This document shows, piece by piece, positions 20,549-32,381 of a stretch of DNA of 64,000 nucleotides. Position numbers and translations under genes: made by a program. How positions within the stretch are numbered: position 1 is the stretch's first letter; every line of letters starts with the position of its first letter. Source of the DNA: Desarmillaria ectypa (Eukaryota > Basidiomycota > Agaricomycetes > Agaricales > Physalacriaceae); assembly GCA_030407005.1 (NCBI GenBank), contig JAUDYN010000007.1:2480001-2544000 (forward strand). Direction: 5' to 3'. The notes beneath the pieces are model-generated. The model did not search any database, was not told where the DNA came from, and saw nothing but the letters and a program-made list of their open reading frames with translations.

Positions 20549-23500
20549 ATGGAAGTCTTTGTGCGCAATGTTCCCTTCTCGGTATCAGAAGAGGACCTCC
20601 GCGTCCATCTAGCGCACAAAATCCACATACCACCCATCCAAGATCCTGATTCTCCACCGTTGAATTTTGGGGTAGAGCTTTTTCGGAAAGGAGGATCGAA
20701 TGTACACCGCGGCATTGGTCTTGTAACATTCCCAGATGCCAACTCGGCCCGCGTATTCCTGCAGCTATATAGCGTCATAAGCATAGCCAGGAGACCAGTC
20801 TACTTTCAGCCTTCCAAATATCCAACCAATGAAGCCCGAGTCAGTTCTATTGCGTCGCGCCCTTGGGTCGACCCTGAATCTGTGCGCCTTGAACGAGAGA
20901 GACTTCAGGACATTGCGCGCGCTTCTCCATCGATCACCATTGAGCTCGGTCGCATCTGCCGCAAGGGCATCTTCGCAACGGAGCTCACCGTTCGGGGCTG
21001 CGTTGTATGCGATCCTGACCTACGGAGGCTCAGGATCGATGTTGATCCAGACCCGATTGAGAATGAGGACTTCGTAGCACCGACATCAGAGGACGTATCT
21101 TTTTGGTACCGTGCTTCCAACATCAAGACCATCTTGTCATCAGACAACGGCTGCGATATCTATATCCAATCATCTCTTCCTGCCACCATTCAGGTAGAAA
21201 CGGTGCACGACGTTTGGGGCTCGAACTTGTTTCCAGCAAACCGGCTTTCCTCGCTACGCACCAACGATCAACTCGCACCATTGATTTCCCAAGGACTGTG
21301 TCTGCATTTTGACACACCAGTCAACAAACACCAATTTCTGCAACGTTGCGAAGAGATACATTTACCTCTCCCCATTCATCGCTCGATAACTCGAGTTCTG
21401 AGAAAGGAAGGATATAGCGAAAACAAGATGAATGCTTTACAAGCCGAGCTTCGTTCCTTGTCTTTCCCTCTTGCATTTGAGGTTGAAAAGGCCTACTGGG
21501 CAGGGCTTCTGGAAGCTTCAGAGCTTCTGGGTCTTTGTGATGCGCTGCATGAATTAGAGGCGCATCACGACAATCTCACCGCTGCCTCCGCATTTCGCCA
21601 ATTCACCTCTGTGCTGAATGTTCCCAGTCTTCAGGACATTGTGTATACTCGACCAAATGCGGTACCACGTGCATCTACTTCATCCCAGGTGCCGGGCAGG
21701 CAGCAGGCGCCGAATCCAACCTCGACACAGTCAGAATCGAAATCGAGTAGGAAACGTCGAAATCGCAGGACTCGCAGACGGCAGCTAGCCGCAACTGCGT
21801 CACACAAAGCGGAACAGGACCTTACTGGTCTGCTCCACGAGGCAGTCGAAGCCTACATAGCGGAAGCGAGGATGCCAAAGCGGCGCTTTGCCCCCTCTCC
21901 AGCGATATACCAGTCATATCATCTCATCGTCACGCCCACGACGCAGCTTTTAGAGGGTCCCCTCCCCGATCAGTCTAACAGTGTTTTACGACGGTACAAC
22001 AAGAATGAAGCATTCCTTCGTGTGTCATTCCAAGACGAGGACAGAGGAAAGCCTCGCCGTGAACAGTCGCTCTCAATAGATCAGCTCTTAGTGAAACGGT
22101 ATCGTCCCGTCCTTACTAGCGGAGTGCTAGTCGCAGGGCGCAAGTTTGACTTTCTTGGTTACTCAATGAGTGGACTGAAGGATTATTCTTTCGCCTTCGT
22201 GACGCCGTTCACATTCGAAGGTAATCATGTTACTGCAGATATCATTCATGGAGAACTGGTGAGCATCATATCGCTCTAGCATCTTAGCTACTTTTTTTTT
22301 CCTTACTCGCCTTGCTCAGGGTGATTTTACCAAGGCCGCATATCGCCCCGCCTTGTTGGGTGCTCGTTGGGGTCAGATGTTCTCGACGTCATTGCCGTCC
22401 GTAGAAATCCCCCCCGAGATGATCACACATATTCTGGACCGAACTGCCGGCCCCCATGTAAATCAAGTCTTCACAGACGGCTGTTCAACGATCTCGCACG
22501 ATCTCATCACAATTGTGAAGGAAAAGGTCGTACGACGCGTCAGATTTGTCCCGTCAGCGCTACAGTTCCGGCTCGGCGGAGCAAAGGGCGTCTTATTTAT
22601 GGACCCCACCTTGACAGGCGAGACGTTGACAATTCGTCCGTCACAAACGAAATTTGAGTCTGAAAATATTCGCAGCCTAGATATCACAACTACATCAGCG
22701 AAGCCCATCTACTGTTATCTTAACCGACCTATGATTGCCCTCCTGGAGCACCACCAGGTTCCACTCAAGAGTTTTAAAGATCTACAGGACCGAGCTATCA
22801 ACGAAGTACGCCAGACCAAGAAATCTCTGGACGCTGCCGCTACCACGTTTACACACCATGGTCTCGGCAGCTCCTTCCACTTAGAATCTCTCTTCCGTAA
22901 TATGTCTAGGACTTTACAGGTGGAACTATCTGAAGATCTTGACTCGGAATCGGGAGTACACTATGGCTTATTGAAGACAGTCATCGCATATGGTGCCACC
23001 CACATTTTAAGGGAAATAAAGCATCGTGCACGGATCCGGGTGCCTGGGTCATACACTCTAATTGGCGTATCGGACGAATGGGACTGCCTTGAGGAAGGCC
23101 AAGTGTATGCCACGATATTTGATCCACGCACAAACGAACGTATAGCCGTTAAAGGTCGAGTCCTCGTCACACGGAGCCCTCAAATTCATCCTGGAGACAT
23201 TCAGTTTGCTACAGCAGTGCGAAGGCCGGAATTGAGGCATTTAACCAACGTGGTCGTCTTTTCATGCAGGTGGGTGTTTCAGTAGCAGTACACCAGTCTT
23301 CGTTTCTCATATTGTATTAGGGGAAGCAGGAGTTTACCATCTTGTCTTGGAGGAGGAGATCTCGACGGTGATATATATAATATCATTCTAGATGTAAGTT
23401 GAAGGCGCTACTGTCATATATGATGGCGTTCTCACTCTGCATCCAGGAAACTCTACACCCACCCAAGGTATTCACAGCGGAACCTGGAACATACGAACCG

Positions 23501-24578
23501 CTGCCTCCTGATGTCAGAACCAATATCTGTGGTAAAGCCGAAGTCGCAGAGTTTGTTATTAACTACGTCAGTCTGTTTCTGCAGACGACGAGCCATATTC
23601 AATTTTCTCATTAGATCAAATCTGATCTCCTGGGATACATTTCCACACTTCACCTGAGAATTTCTGATCTCAAAGGTGTTGATTGTAAAGAGTGTCTGTT
23701 CCTGGCGGAGAAAGCTTCACATGCTGTCGATTTTCCCAAGGTCGGAACTCCTGTGAACTTTTCGGAACTTCCCCAACCCGCCGATCGGCATCGACGACCT
23801 GATTACCTGTCCGGTGAGGGAGTCAACCCCGACGAAGGACCAGGGTATTACCCTAGCAAAAAGATACTCGGCATACTCTATCGCAGCGTGCCTGTCGATG
23901 AGTACCATCCACGTAAAGACGAAGCAGAAGTCGTTGACCACGAGCTGTTAGACGATTTGCTAGAACCACACCTTCGTGTGGCCTACGACTTGAGCCTGGA
24001 CCCCGACGAAAATGATCTCGAAGAAATGCGCCACATCTTGGACGAATATTGCCAGCAATTACTGGCAATAGCCAAAGCGCATACCGTCTCCAAAGTGTCA
24101 ACAGCACATCTCTCTGAAGCCGAACTTGTCTGTGGGTGTATCATGGAACGTTACACTGATCACAAGAAGCGCAGAGAGACCACAGCGTCCATGAACCTTC
24201 AGGTGCGTATGCTTCTCTTATCTTGTAGTTCATCGGGGGTTGAAATAATGTCTGCTACAGACACATGAGCTCACACGGGCGATACGACAAGAGTTTCTTC
24301 CTCCTTCAGAAGACGATGACGATGAAGAATCTGACGAGGATGACTATGACAATGATTTTTCGGATCTTATCTCAAACTATGGGCTCGAACGGGACATTCA
24401 GCACCTTTGTATCAAGTTCAATCGTGCTCGGGCGGGTTGGGTGGCAGCCCAAGAGGCTTTTGCCGACGCGCAGGAGGATCGCACACAATCCTTCGGTCAC
24501 CAGAGCTTTGGTGTTATCACTTTGGGGGTCATGTTAAATGTTTTGAAGGAGCTGAAGAAGCCACGCACTCGGTATTGA
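20549..24578 (+). CDS. Cellular RNA-dependent RNA polymerase (RNA-silencing type)
   Basis: Makes double-stranded RNA from single-stranded templates, feeding Dicer and Argonaute (QDE-1/Rdp1 family). Exons 20549-22258, 22320-23269, 23321-23393, 23447-23566, 23615-24202 and 24261-24578 encode 1252 residues, normal for fungal members. The N-terminus MEVFVRNVPFSVSEEDLR looks like an RRM-type RNA-binding fold (about residues 1-95). A Lys/Arg cluster (SRKRRNRRTRRRQ) lies near residue 405. The polymerase core begins at about 565 (ALLGARWGQMF) and contains LQFRLGGAKGV, SPQIHPGDVQFATAVRRPEL and CLGGGDLDGDIYN, the DxDxD metal-binding triad, formed across two introns. The C-terminus has an acidic run and KFNRARAGWVA. 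All junctions keep frame. The ATG at 20549 fits the family start; an upstream ATG at 20437 is out of frame after splicing. Confidence 0.95.
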
Positions 24579-25298
24579 CTGTACCAGTTATATATTACAT
24601 GTTGTATTATAACACGAATATTCCAATGCTCTCTCTTTTATATATGCAGATGCAGAGTAAAGAACTGGAAGTATTCCACGGCGCTGTTCGCCAGACTCCA
24701 TCAACCACGGTGGTCACGTTGAAACGGCGAAATGGAATTCTCAACGTCAAGCTTCCTCAGCCTTGACTCTCGCAGTCTTGTTGCCGCTTGGTCAGCGCTT
24801 CTCGTTTCTAGATCGCGTAGAAATTTTTGATTAGCGTTCCAGTTCAGGTGAAATTCCAAGTGTTCATTACAATGCAACATCCATGTAAACAAAAGGTGTT
24901 CACCAGGTGCTAATGTCGTGCTCAAGCACTCTCTCACTCCAGGTCAAAGCTGTAGCATTTCCTAATTCCAGGATTTTACTGGTACTAGCGTAGGCCTTCG
25001 ATACTCTGTAGCATCTAACCCAGAATAGCTCGCGGTCATTCTTCCATCACCCCTGAGATTCCGGGACGATCGCCAAATCGGAGGATATGATGAAAGAGAT
25101 CTGCCTTTCTCGGATGGTAGGAGCGATCTTTCATGAACGACATTGAGTGCTGCATAGGAACGCGACCTTGCCTTCTTCCCTCTTTTCGATTATCTAGACT
25201 CCTTATCCGCCTCGTTGTCTATCTCTTGCTTGCGAGTCTCAGATTTTGTGATGGGTGAATTGTCCTTCCTCGGACCAATTGTCACACTCGCCTGTTTC
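24579..25298. other. Intergenic: RdRP 3' flank and region after the forkhead gene
   Basis: No supported gene. A basic frame at 25190-25390 on the minus strand (VSGKKQASVTIGPRKD...) could be a further exon of the forkhead gene, but no convincing splice pair was found. Confidence 0.35.
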
Positions 25299-25985
25299 TT
25301 ACCAGAAACCTTCCTGACACTGTACCCTCGAAAACCAAGAGTCACAATTCTGAACAGACCCGTTTCCATAGCCTTCCGAATCCGCGTCATTTATAGCCCA
25401 TATACCATGGGCCTCATTTCGGAAACACTGATAGCTGCTTAGAGTGTGTCGGATACTGTTTTTCCAGGACGTTGTCGCCAGACTGAAGGGATATACTCTT
25501 ATGATCCAGTCATATATTTCTGAGAGGCCGAGACAATGATCTGGAGAAGATAGAATGGCTTGTCTTATGATAGCCACGTACGGAATATCGGGTTTTTCGC
25601 GAGAGGGTGGATTGAAGGGTACAGAGGATGACAGCGGCATGATAGACTCCTTGTTGTGACCTTCAAGACCAGATATAGGAGCAGTGACAGTGTAAGAAAC
25701 TTTCCCGATTGCGCATGATTCGTCAGTTGGCTGTAGACTATAATGCTGAGAAGAGCGACTCTGGAGACAAGGACCATATTTCGAAGGAGGATTGTTCATT
25801 CTAGTATAAACATCGGCCTCGTCTGTAGACCCTTCTGATTCCTTCTGTATCAACAATTTCGGCGACAGTTGAAGCTCTATACCCTCCCAACTCACCTTGG
25901 TATTTTCCGGACCCAAGTGCACTCTTTTACTAACGATCTGCTGCAAGGTGGTCGACAAGCCTTGACGAGCCAAAATGAGGTCCAT
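25299..25985 (-). CDS. Forkhead (winged-helix) domain protein with divergent recognition helix
   Basis: Single open frame of 228 residues from the first ATG (MDLILARQGL); upstream sequence in frame has no ATG. The forkhead domain occupies about residues 140-215: KPDIPYVAIIRQAILSSPDH, LGLSEIYDWI, YPFSLATTSWKNSIRHTLSS and GIWAIND. The canonical helix 3 is WQNSIRHNLSLNKCF; here the base-contacting Asn after RH is Thr and the next turn is SSYQCF, so DNA contacts may be altered or weaker. The protein is short and lacks the usual long flanks; an extra C-terminal exon is possible. I infer a nuclear DNA-binding protein. Its regulon is unknown. Confidence 0.75.
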   Translation of the reverse strand: MDLILARQGLSTTLQQIVSKRVHLGPENTKVSWEGIELQLSPKLLIQKESEGSTDEADVYTRMNNPPSKYGPCLQSRSSQHYSLQPTDESCAIGKVSYTVTAPISGLEGHNKESIMPLSSSVPFNPPSREKPDIPYVAIIRQAILSSPDHCLGLSEIYDWIIRVYPFSLATTSWKNSIRHTLSSYQCFRNEAHGIWAINDADSEGYGNGSVQNCDSWFSRVQCQEGFW

Positions 25986-26698
25986 CGTATTACAGAAATA
26001 AGGGCGTTCCGCGTTTTTATATTCAATAATGAAAGTAAATGGTGGTAACGGGAAGGGAGGGAAGTATTGTGCGACATGTGTGCTTGGCAGAAATTTCACG
26101 TGGACGTGTTCTAAAATCGGGCCAAAGGGCCGAACTAGGGACAACCCTGAGGGCTCTCAACTTGATTGAGCAATACGTGTCCCCCTCCCCTGCGACTCAA
26201 CGTGACAATATCCACGCAAATCTCAGGAGAAGCCCCCAAAAAATTCAATCATACAAGGTTATGTCCAGATCAGCCGAATGATACGAATCGATTTTAAAAA
26301 TGCCCCATATGCTGGCAAGACGTCTTCTTCAATATACCATTGCAACAAAGCTGCACAGATGACAATGCCTTCTTCGGAAGTTGAGGTTGAAGCCATTGCC
26401 TGCCCACTCGCTCTCTTCAGTGATGTCAATGTGGTTTTTGTATCGTATTCTATGGCTTAGAGCGTAATTTTGCCCTTGGGAGAAGCTGGAACGACAAAAA
26501 TGATAATCCACGAATTGTCTTTGGTCGGATAGAACGTTTTTAAAGGCGACCCAGCGCCGTCCATGCTGAAGACTGCCGAGCGTTATGGCACACGACCGTA
26601 AGCAATCAACTATTCACCAAAGTCCAACGTACTGACGATGGGGAAATCTGGGTACGCATAACACGACCGACAAATGTTGTTATTTAAATTAAACGCCT
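25986..26698. other. Intergenic region, no gene seen
   Basis: Upstream flank of the forkhead gene and 3' side of the NTPase-like relic. Nothing recognisable. Confidence 0.35.
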
Positions 26699-28070
26699 TC
26701 ATACGAGCGGAATGAAATCGATAGAAGTGGTGCATGTTTCGTGAACGTGAAATGGTTCAGGGAGATGGAGATTATACGGCGGATTATTTGGATGATAGTC
26801 ATGGAGGGCCCGCGCCCATGTCAATACAGCGAGCATTCTAGCATATCTCAGTGTGTCGTACAGACGCTGTTTACTCCATTTGTCTGCTTGATCACGGAAC
26901 AAGATCGAGGCTTAGGCAAGAAACTGGACAGACGACTGCACTTACCCAGGAGCGAAGCTCATCTCCCAGCACCATTTCGAAGATCGCGTCAGATGTAGTT
27001 CCACTGCAATACGATATTAGGGTACTTATAGTGTCTAAAACCTCAAGGACACATGATCTAACGTCACAGCAGTCGTGGCGTTTTTGAGTCCCGTATCCGC
27101 AGCGAAATAAATGCGAGGCGAATGGCCGAATTGATTTTGCTAGGTGATCCGGGGTAACACCTAATTCATCAAGGAACGAGCTACAAGCGGTTATCAAGAG
27201 GCAAAAAGCAAGTCATAGATAAACTACCTGGCAAATTGAAGCCCTCTGAAGTCCAAGCTCTCATTGCCAGTTCCTAAATCTTTTCGTTGCGAAAAACCCT
27301 GTTCCGAGGGAAAAGAAACCATGATGACCCGGTGTGAGTGTGATTCCAGCTCCCGTTTGTATCGAGGGTCATCATAATCACCGTCGATGAGGATTTGTAG
27401 GGGATCCTTGTACTAATTCTCACCATCGAGCGGAAATGGTACGTGCTTACATTCTGACACACGCTCATCCCGGATGACCCATTTGTCACCTTCGGAAACA
27501 AAGACCAGTGAGTGTCTGAAGCTGACTAGGAGGTAATACAGGAAATAGTCATGGTTTTGCCTGATGGGAGCGTTTAGCTGATGACCAGTGTCAGTGTACT
27601 GAGCCGCCCACCTATTCCTAGCTGTCCTGTTATGAAGGCACTACAGTATTCTTTCACTACCATTACCAGAATGACTGGCACATGGAAGTGCTAGACGCTA
27701 GTAGAAAGCTCTCTCTCTCAGGTCCAGAACAGTGTCTTTTACGATCTGACCAGCGTAACTTCGGTCGTAATCGTCGCAGTGACGATGAAGATATCTGCTT
27801 GACAATTGTTTTTCGAGATTGACATAATCGTCCTGAAAACCCAGGCTGGGTAAATGACTTGCGATAATGGATCCTTTTTCGCCGAGAAATTATCGATGAG
27901 ATCTTGTATCCAGTTGTACGAAAATCGGAAGTCGCATGTGGACTGAGCGCCAGTGTTAGGAATCTGCCGAAATCAGGATATGAGAGTGAGGGGCGACAAG
28001 TGATGATCGAAGCGAGGTAGGATATGTTATAGAGATGTATGTCGTTAGGGAATAGAATAGATTCCGGCAA
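26699..28070 (-). pseudogene. Broken P-loop NTPase-like gene (possibly Crinkler/RHS-type)
   Basis: Several minus-strand pieces look coding but do not splice into one clean frame. FRFSYNWIQDLIDNFSAKK (about 27900) is followed by EYCSAFITGQLGIG (about 27625), a Walker-A-like loop whose GKT appears only across an intron. FLYYLLVSFRHSLVFVSEGD (about 27525), ILIDGDYDDPRYKRELESHS (about 27380), SFLDELGVTPDHLAKSIRPF (about 27150) and LEVLDTISTLISYCSGTTSD (about 27020) follow. The order P-loop, hydrophobic strand, then a central IDGD/IDxD acidic motif recalls the NTPase part of fungal Crinkler-like proteins. The frame breaks right after the P-loop and no ATG start was found. I rate both the family and the pseudogene status as tentative. 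Confidence 0.4.
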
Positions 28071-28188
28071 GGGTTCGTGAGGAGACCTGAGAGGTCCAGT
28101 TTGCGAGGTAAAGGGGTCAGTAAGTGCGAAGCAGTTACTGTAGGAAGCAGCCGGTGAGCGCGGAGCTATTATGGGCTGTAGATGAAGA

Positions 28189-28337
28189 CAAGCGCTAGGC
28201 GTAGTCTTCGGATTGGTGTCGGAAAGCGCTTGGCGTATCCAACGAGTTGTTCAGCAAGCGCTAGGCATAACTGATGAGGTTTCTGACAAGCGCTAGGCGT
28301 AGTCAGGAAGCGAGGAGATTGGCAAGCGCTAGGCGTA
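28189..28337 (+). repeat. Five interspersed direct repeats of an AAGCGCTAGGCGTA motif
   Basis: Copies begin near 28189, 28223, 28255, 28287 and 28323, so the spacing is 32-36 bp, about three helical turns. Consensus CAAGCGCTAGGCGTA; copy 2 has CTTGG and copy 3 GGCATA. The spacers are mostly unrelated. Each copy holds the palindrome AGCGCT. The array lies about 120-270 bp upstream of the probable start of the minus-strand NTPase-like gene. Confidence 0.9.
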
Positions 28338-31300
28338 ACCGATCAGATGCTTAGTTCACACAATGAAGTGGACTTGAAGATGAGTAGCTTGATTTCTTTC
28401 TTTCTACAAGGTTACAGATGGTATTTATATACTAAAAGGCTCGAGTCATGAATATTCTACAATGTTCTATTATATTCTAGTATGAGCAAGAAGAATAGAG
28501 AAAGTAAAAGAAAATTATGTGTGAGTCACTGCTAGGACTGAGAAGGCCGAGTGTAGGCATGCGTTGACTCATGCACCAAGTTTACAGATACACAAGATCC
28601 ATGACAGCCAGCCGGAGTATCGTTCCGAACGCCGTGTACCGAAGAAAGCTGGTGATGACCTTGAGTCCGGTTACCAATACCAACAACACATCTTGTCTAC
28701 ATCGAACTTCAGCTTCATGACTGGAAAGGCTCTGTATGACTTTGAACTCTTAGGTGCCAGCCAAGAAAAATAGACTACGCGGCGACCTTGGACGCTCTGG
28801 CGCAATTAGCAAAACTTCTGCTCCGCATCTCAGGAGTACTAAATATCTAATTGGTGCCAAGCAAAACCTTATTTTTCTCAAGCTAAACTCCCCTTTCCCT
28901 TCGTTTGAACCGAAGCCCTTGATGCGCTGCCATGCGAACTCCAGGCCGACACAGACCGTTTTAGAGGATACTACGTCGCTGGTGACAATCACAAACTCAG
29001 ATCGGATTTTTGAACAAAATATTCTAGTAGCTTGCGCACTCATACACGCTCACAAACCCTCTCAGATTGAACTGAGGTCGCTCGCTACATTGCGATGAAG
29101 AAATGACTGCACCCAAGGGCAGTTGTGAACAAAACTTTACATAACACATGTGCACTCATGTGCTGGATGGCCGGTGATGACCTTCGGAAGAATCATGCGA
29201 CCAGTACGTGCGAGGACCGAAAGGCCACTAATGCTACTTCCCAGACCGCCCGCCAAGGGAAAGGAATTCAAGCAACGAGAACTTCCACGTGCTCGAAGGA
29301 GATCTATCATTGGTATAAGACGATGGGAGGGAGCGCACCTGATGGGCATTTTTTTCGGGAGCGCAGTTCCTTTGGGATACTATAGATACAGCACTAAGAA
29401 TGAAGATTAGGGTCAACAGCACAATATCGCTTGTGCCAATTCTATTGAAGACGATTCTGGGTCGGCCAGCGTGATGAACAGGCCTTACTCTACCGTTGTA
29501 CAGAGAAGGACGGTGACAGCATCGTCTGGATCCAAATCATTAATCAGTAGCTTTTGTTTTTTATCCGCAGGACAACCAATCACTGATTATATCATTCGTA
29601 GGGGAAAATCCTAGTGAGGAGCTGTGTTTGTCTGCAATCTGAACGGAAACCTATGTCTGTTGGACAATGCGTTCTCAGGATCCGGATTGGATTACCATCT
29701 GGCGTTCCGTAAGGCGTGGCCTCTGCAAACACTCTTCATCACCGCTGCCCGGCATTTCTTACCAAGGTAACGAAACTACGCGAAAGATCAAAGAGAAGCA
29801 GGACACCTGCTTGCCGGTAGTTGGGATGGATTAGTTTGCCGATCACTTGGCATGGCAAGGACTTTGTCAATACTGAGAGACCGTGCCAATGTTCGTGAGT
29901 CGATAACCAGACCAGTTTCTGTTCCGGGAACTGATCTTCCAGGTCCACAACCGTTGTTATGAGACTAGACCTGGACGTCGTCGTAGGGTTACCGGCCAAG
30001 CCTCTGGCTTCTGTGCGTAGCGTTCTTATTTATTTCTCGCTCTCGATAGTTGACGAATATGTTGGTTCCCCAATACTGTATTCGATCATTGTCACGAAAC
30101 CCACTCGTCCTTGGTATTTCGAAATAGGCTTATGGTAAACATTTCACGGTCCCTTAGCATGTACTGATTCCCTCTAGCTCATCATTCTGGTAGCATCACA
30201 AGGTAGACCAACTGTTGCCCTTTCCGCCACATTCTTTGATCGCAAACGGGAAGCCTACCGTGGTTCTGAACATGCACCGCACATTCTAACCGATCACGGT
30301 CTGTATGTCACCACAAGGGTGGGTCATTCATCACAACACAATCCACTTGAATCAGTGATCACATCTGGAACCCAGCATGATCATGGATTCTATGATTTAG
30401 CGCTTTCCCCCATAACCCCAACACCTGCCTGTGTCTTGGACTTGGATCGTAGAATCAGAAAAGTAAGAAGACATGATTGGTGTTCCCTTTCCTCGAACAT
30501 TTGAGCTTCTCTATTATCTGCCTGCGAAACAAAGATACGACGTGGGCATGATGAACATTTGTCTTCTGACCGCGAGTCCCTGCAGATATTGTAATTTGGG
30601 ATTCTTATCCCTTGTCTTTGGCGAGCCTACATAGAGGGAATTCTTCACTTGAAGGAATCGCACTCCCTCAGGAAACCGGCGCCTCTTCAAACTGCATCCT
30701 AACATTGCCAAGAGGCTAACAACGCAGGGTCTTCTCCCACTAAACAATCAAATAACAGTATCTTTGTCTGGCCGAGTCATCTTTATCGATATCGCGGAAA
30801 TTCATCTGAGGAACAGCGGCCGCGTCCATGAAATGTTTCCCTCTACCGTTACGGATCATTGCGGTGTCGTAGTGGCCGATCGAGGCAAAGACATATGTAC
30901 CGGGACGGAGGCGCTCTGTGATCGAAGCGCATATGCTTCCCCGCCCATGTGGTTCCCTCCGCGGTGGTTCGGTGGCAGTCGGCAGCGTCGGCCCATCTTT
31001 CATTTCGGTTCCGAGATACTACTTATAATTCATTTCCAGCCCTGGCTAGAGAGTCCCTTGGGCCTGAATCATATCACATCGGAAGCTTCTATGAATGATG
31101 GGTGCGTCCCTGATGTATTATTGTCCGGTTCACCTTCCATACTTGGTGGTACCGAAGCGTTCGTGCGGTAGACAGGTTGCACTGAAGTTCTAGAGATGGT
31201 TTTTGAGTGACCTGGAGCTCGTCTGATTTACGATATCTAGGCCCAAGTCGCCTTGCGAAGGTCGGCTTACAACAGTGGCGCAACCGTCTCCAACCACGCG

Positions 31301-32381
31301 AGAATTTAGTTGGGCTTAGGTGTCAGTTTCCTCAGTAGCTGCGTGCACAGGCTAAAGCCGGCGCAGTAATCAAGGAGATCACCTCCATCCATGCCAAAAT
31401 TTCGTTTACCTCTTCAATCAGCATTAGTCCTCGCATTGCGGTTTTACGAAGGCGCTCCTTGAGTAATGACCCCGATGAATTAGGTCAATAACTTGGACAA
31501 GTCGTTCAAGTCTGTGACATCCTTCCAGTGGCCGCTCTCTTCGGTCGACCAGTATCTAACATTTAATACAGAGAAAATTGGCATTGCTCATCCATGTTCA
31601 CATTGCACAATGCGGATATAATGGTTCCTTTAATTCAGTTGAAGACTGAAGTGGAAAACATCACAAGGATCCCGTATAGTATGATCTTCATTGGTGCCTT
31701 GGAGGCTCATCTTGAAGCCGAAGACAGCTCTCACCAATGTCAGCGTTATTTTGATACCAATATGTACTTTCTTTAGTCGGCGCCGACGGGAGTCTCGAAG
31801 GGTATAAGTTCGTTACATTCTTGTACACGTAAACTTATGTATCTATCTGTAGCCTTCCTGGACAGCCCCATAGGTACTTGAGTCCCTAGGGATGACCGCT
31901 GGCGATTGATAGACAGTATACGTTGGATAAAGGAACGCACCTTTTAACGCTGTTCGGGAGAGTAATATGTCCACATGCCCTAGTCCATCAATCGCTCATA
32001 GGTCCCTATGATAACAGGGGGCGCTGGACGTTGGTGTGTCCAGGATTTGAGGTCTCTCGCCTTGGCCTCTGTCAATATGGAATCGCTACTTGGCGCAGGT
32101 AACGAAGTTAACCTAGTGGCCACTTGAGTCGGCTTGCTCCTTGACTTCGAGGGCAAAGTCGTTGAGTTGAACCATTATGACCCTGCTGTGCGAACAGCGG
32201 CTTTACACCTTCGGCTGCCAATGGGGTGGAAATCACTGTGATATGTTACAACAGTACAACTACAAAAGTAACGCCTAGGCAACCCCGGAAACATTAAGAT
32301 AAGTAGGGGAATTACATTGATTAAGGTATATCAATTAGCGTAGTGGTATGAGGAACCTTATCAAAGACAGCAATAATGGCA
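28338..32381. other. Gene-poor stretch of about 4 kb
   Basis: Only short frames (for example 28754-29098 +, 29739-29999 -, 30740-31003 -) with no family motif, conserved splice pattern or start context. No long terminal repeats, transposase or reverse-transcriptase motifs were recognised. It may hold older relics too diverged to read by eye. Confidence 0.4.

Larger units (their letters stand above)
20334..24590 (+). repeat. Right arm of inverted RdRP duplication
   Basis: Inverted counterpart of 10056-13510. It contains the complete gene plus about 215 bp upstream. The two arms are separated by about 6.8 kb (13511-20333). Confidence 0.88.

Noticed and set aside
28189..28337. CRISPR-like array (repeats with unrelated spacers)
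   Set aside because: Repeats are about 15 nt, imperfect, only five, in a eukaryotic genome with no cas genes.
28754..29098. 114-residue plus-strand frame (MPAKKNRLRG...)
   Set aside because: No recognisable family, overlaps an equal-quality antisense frame; too weak to call.
28338..32381. Transposable element in the gene-poor stretch
   Set aside because: Looked for reverse-transcriptase, integrase, transposase and terminal repeats; none could be read.
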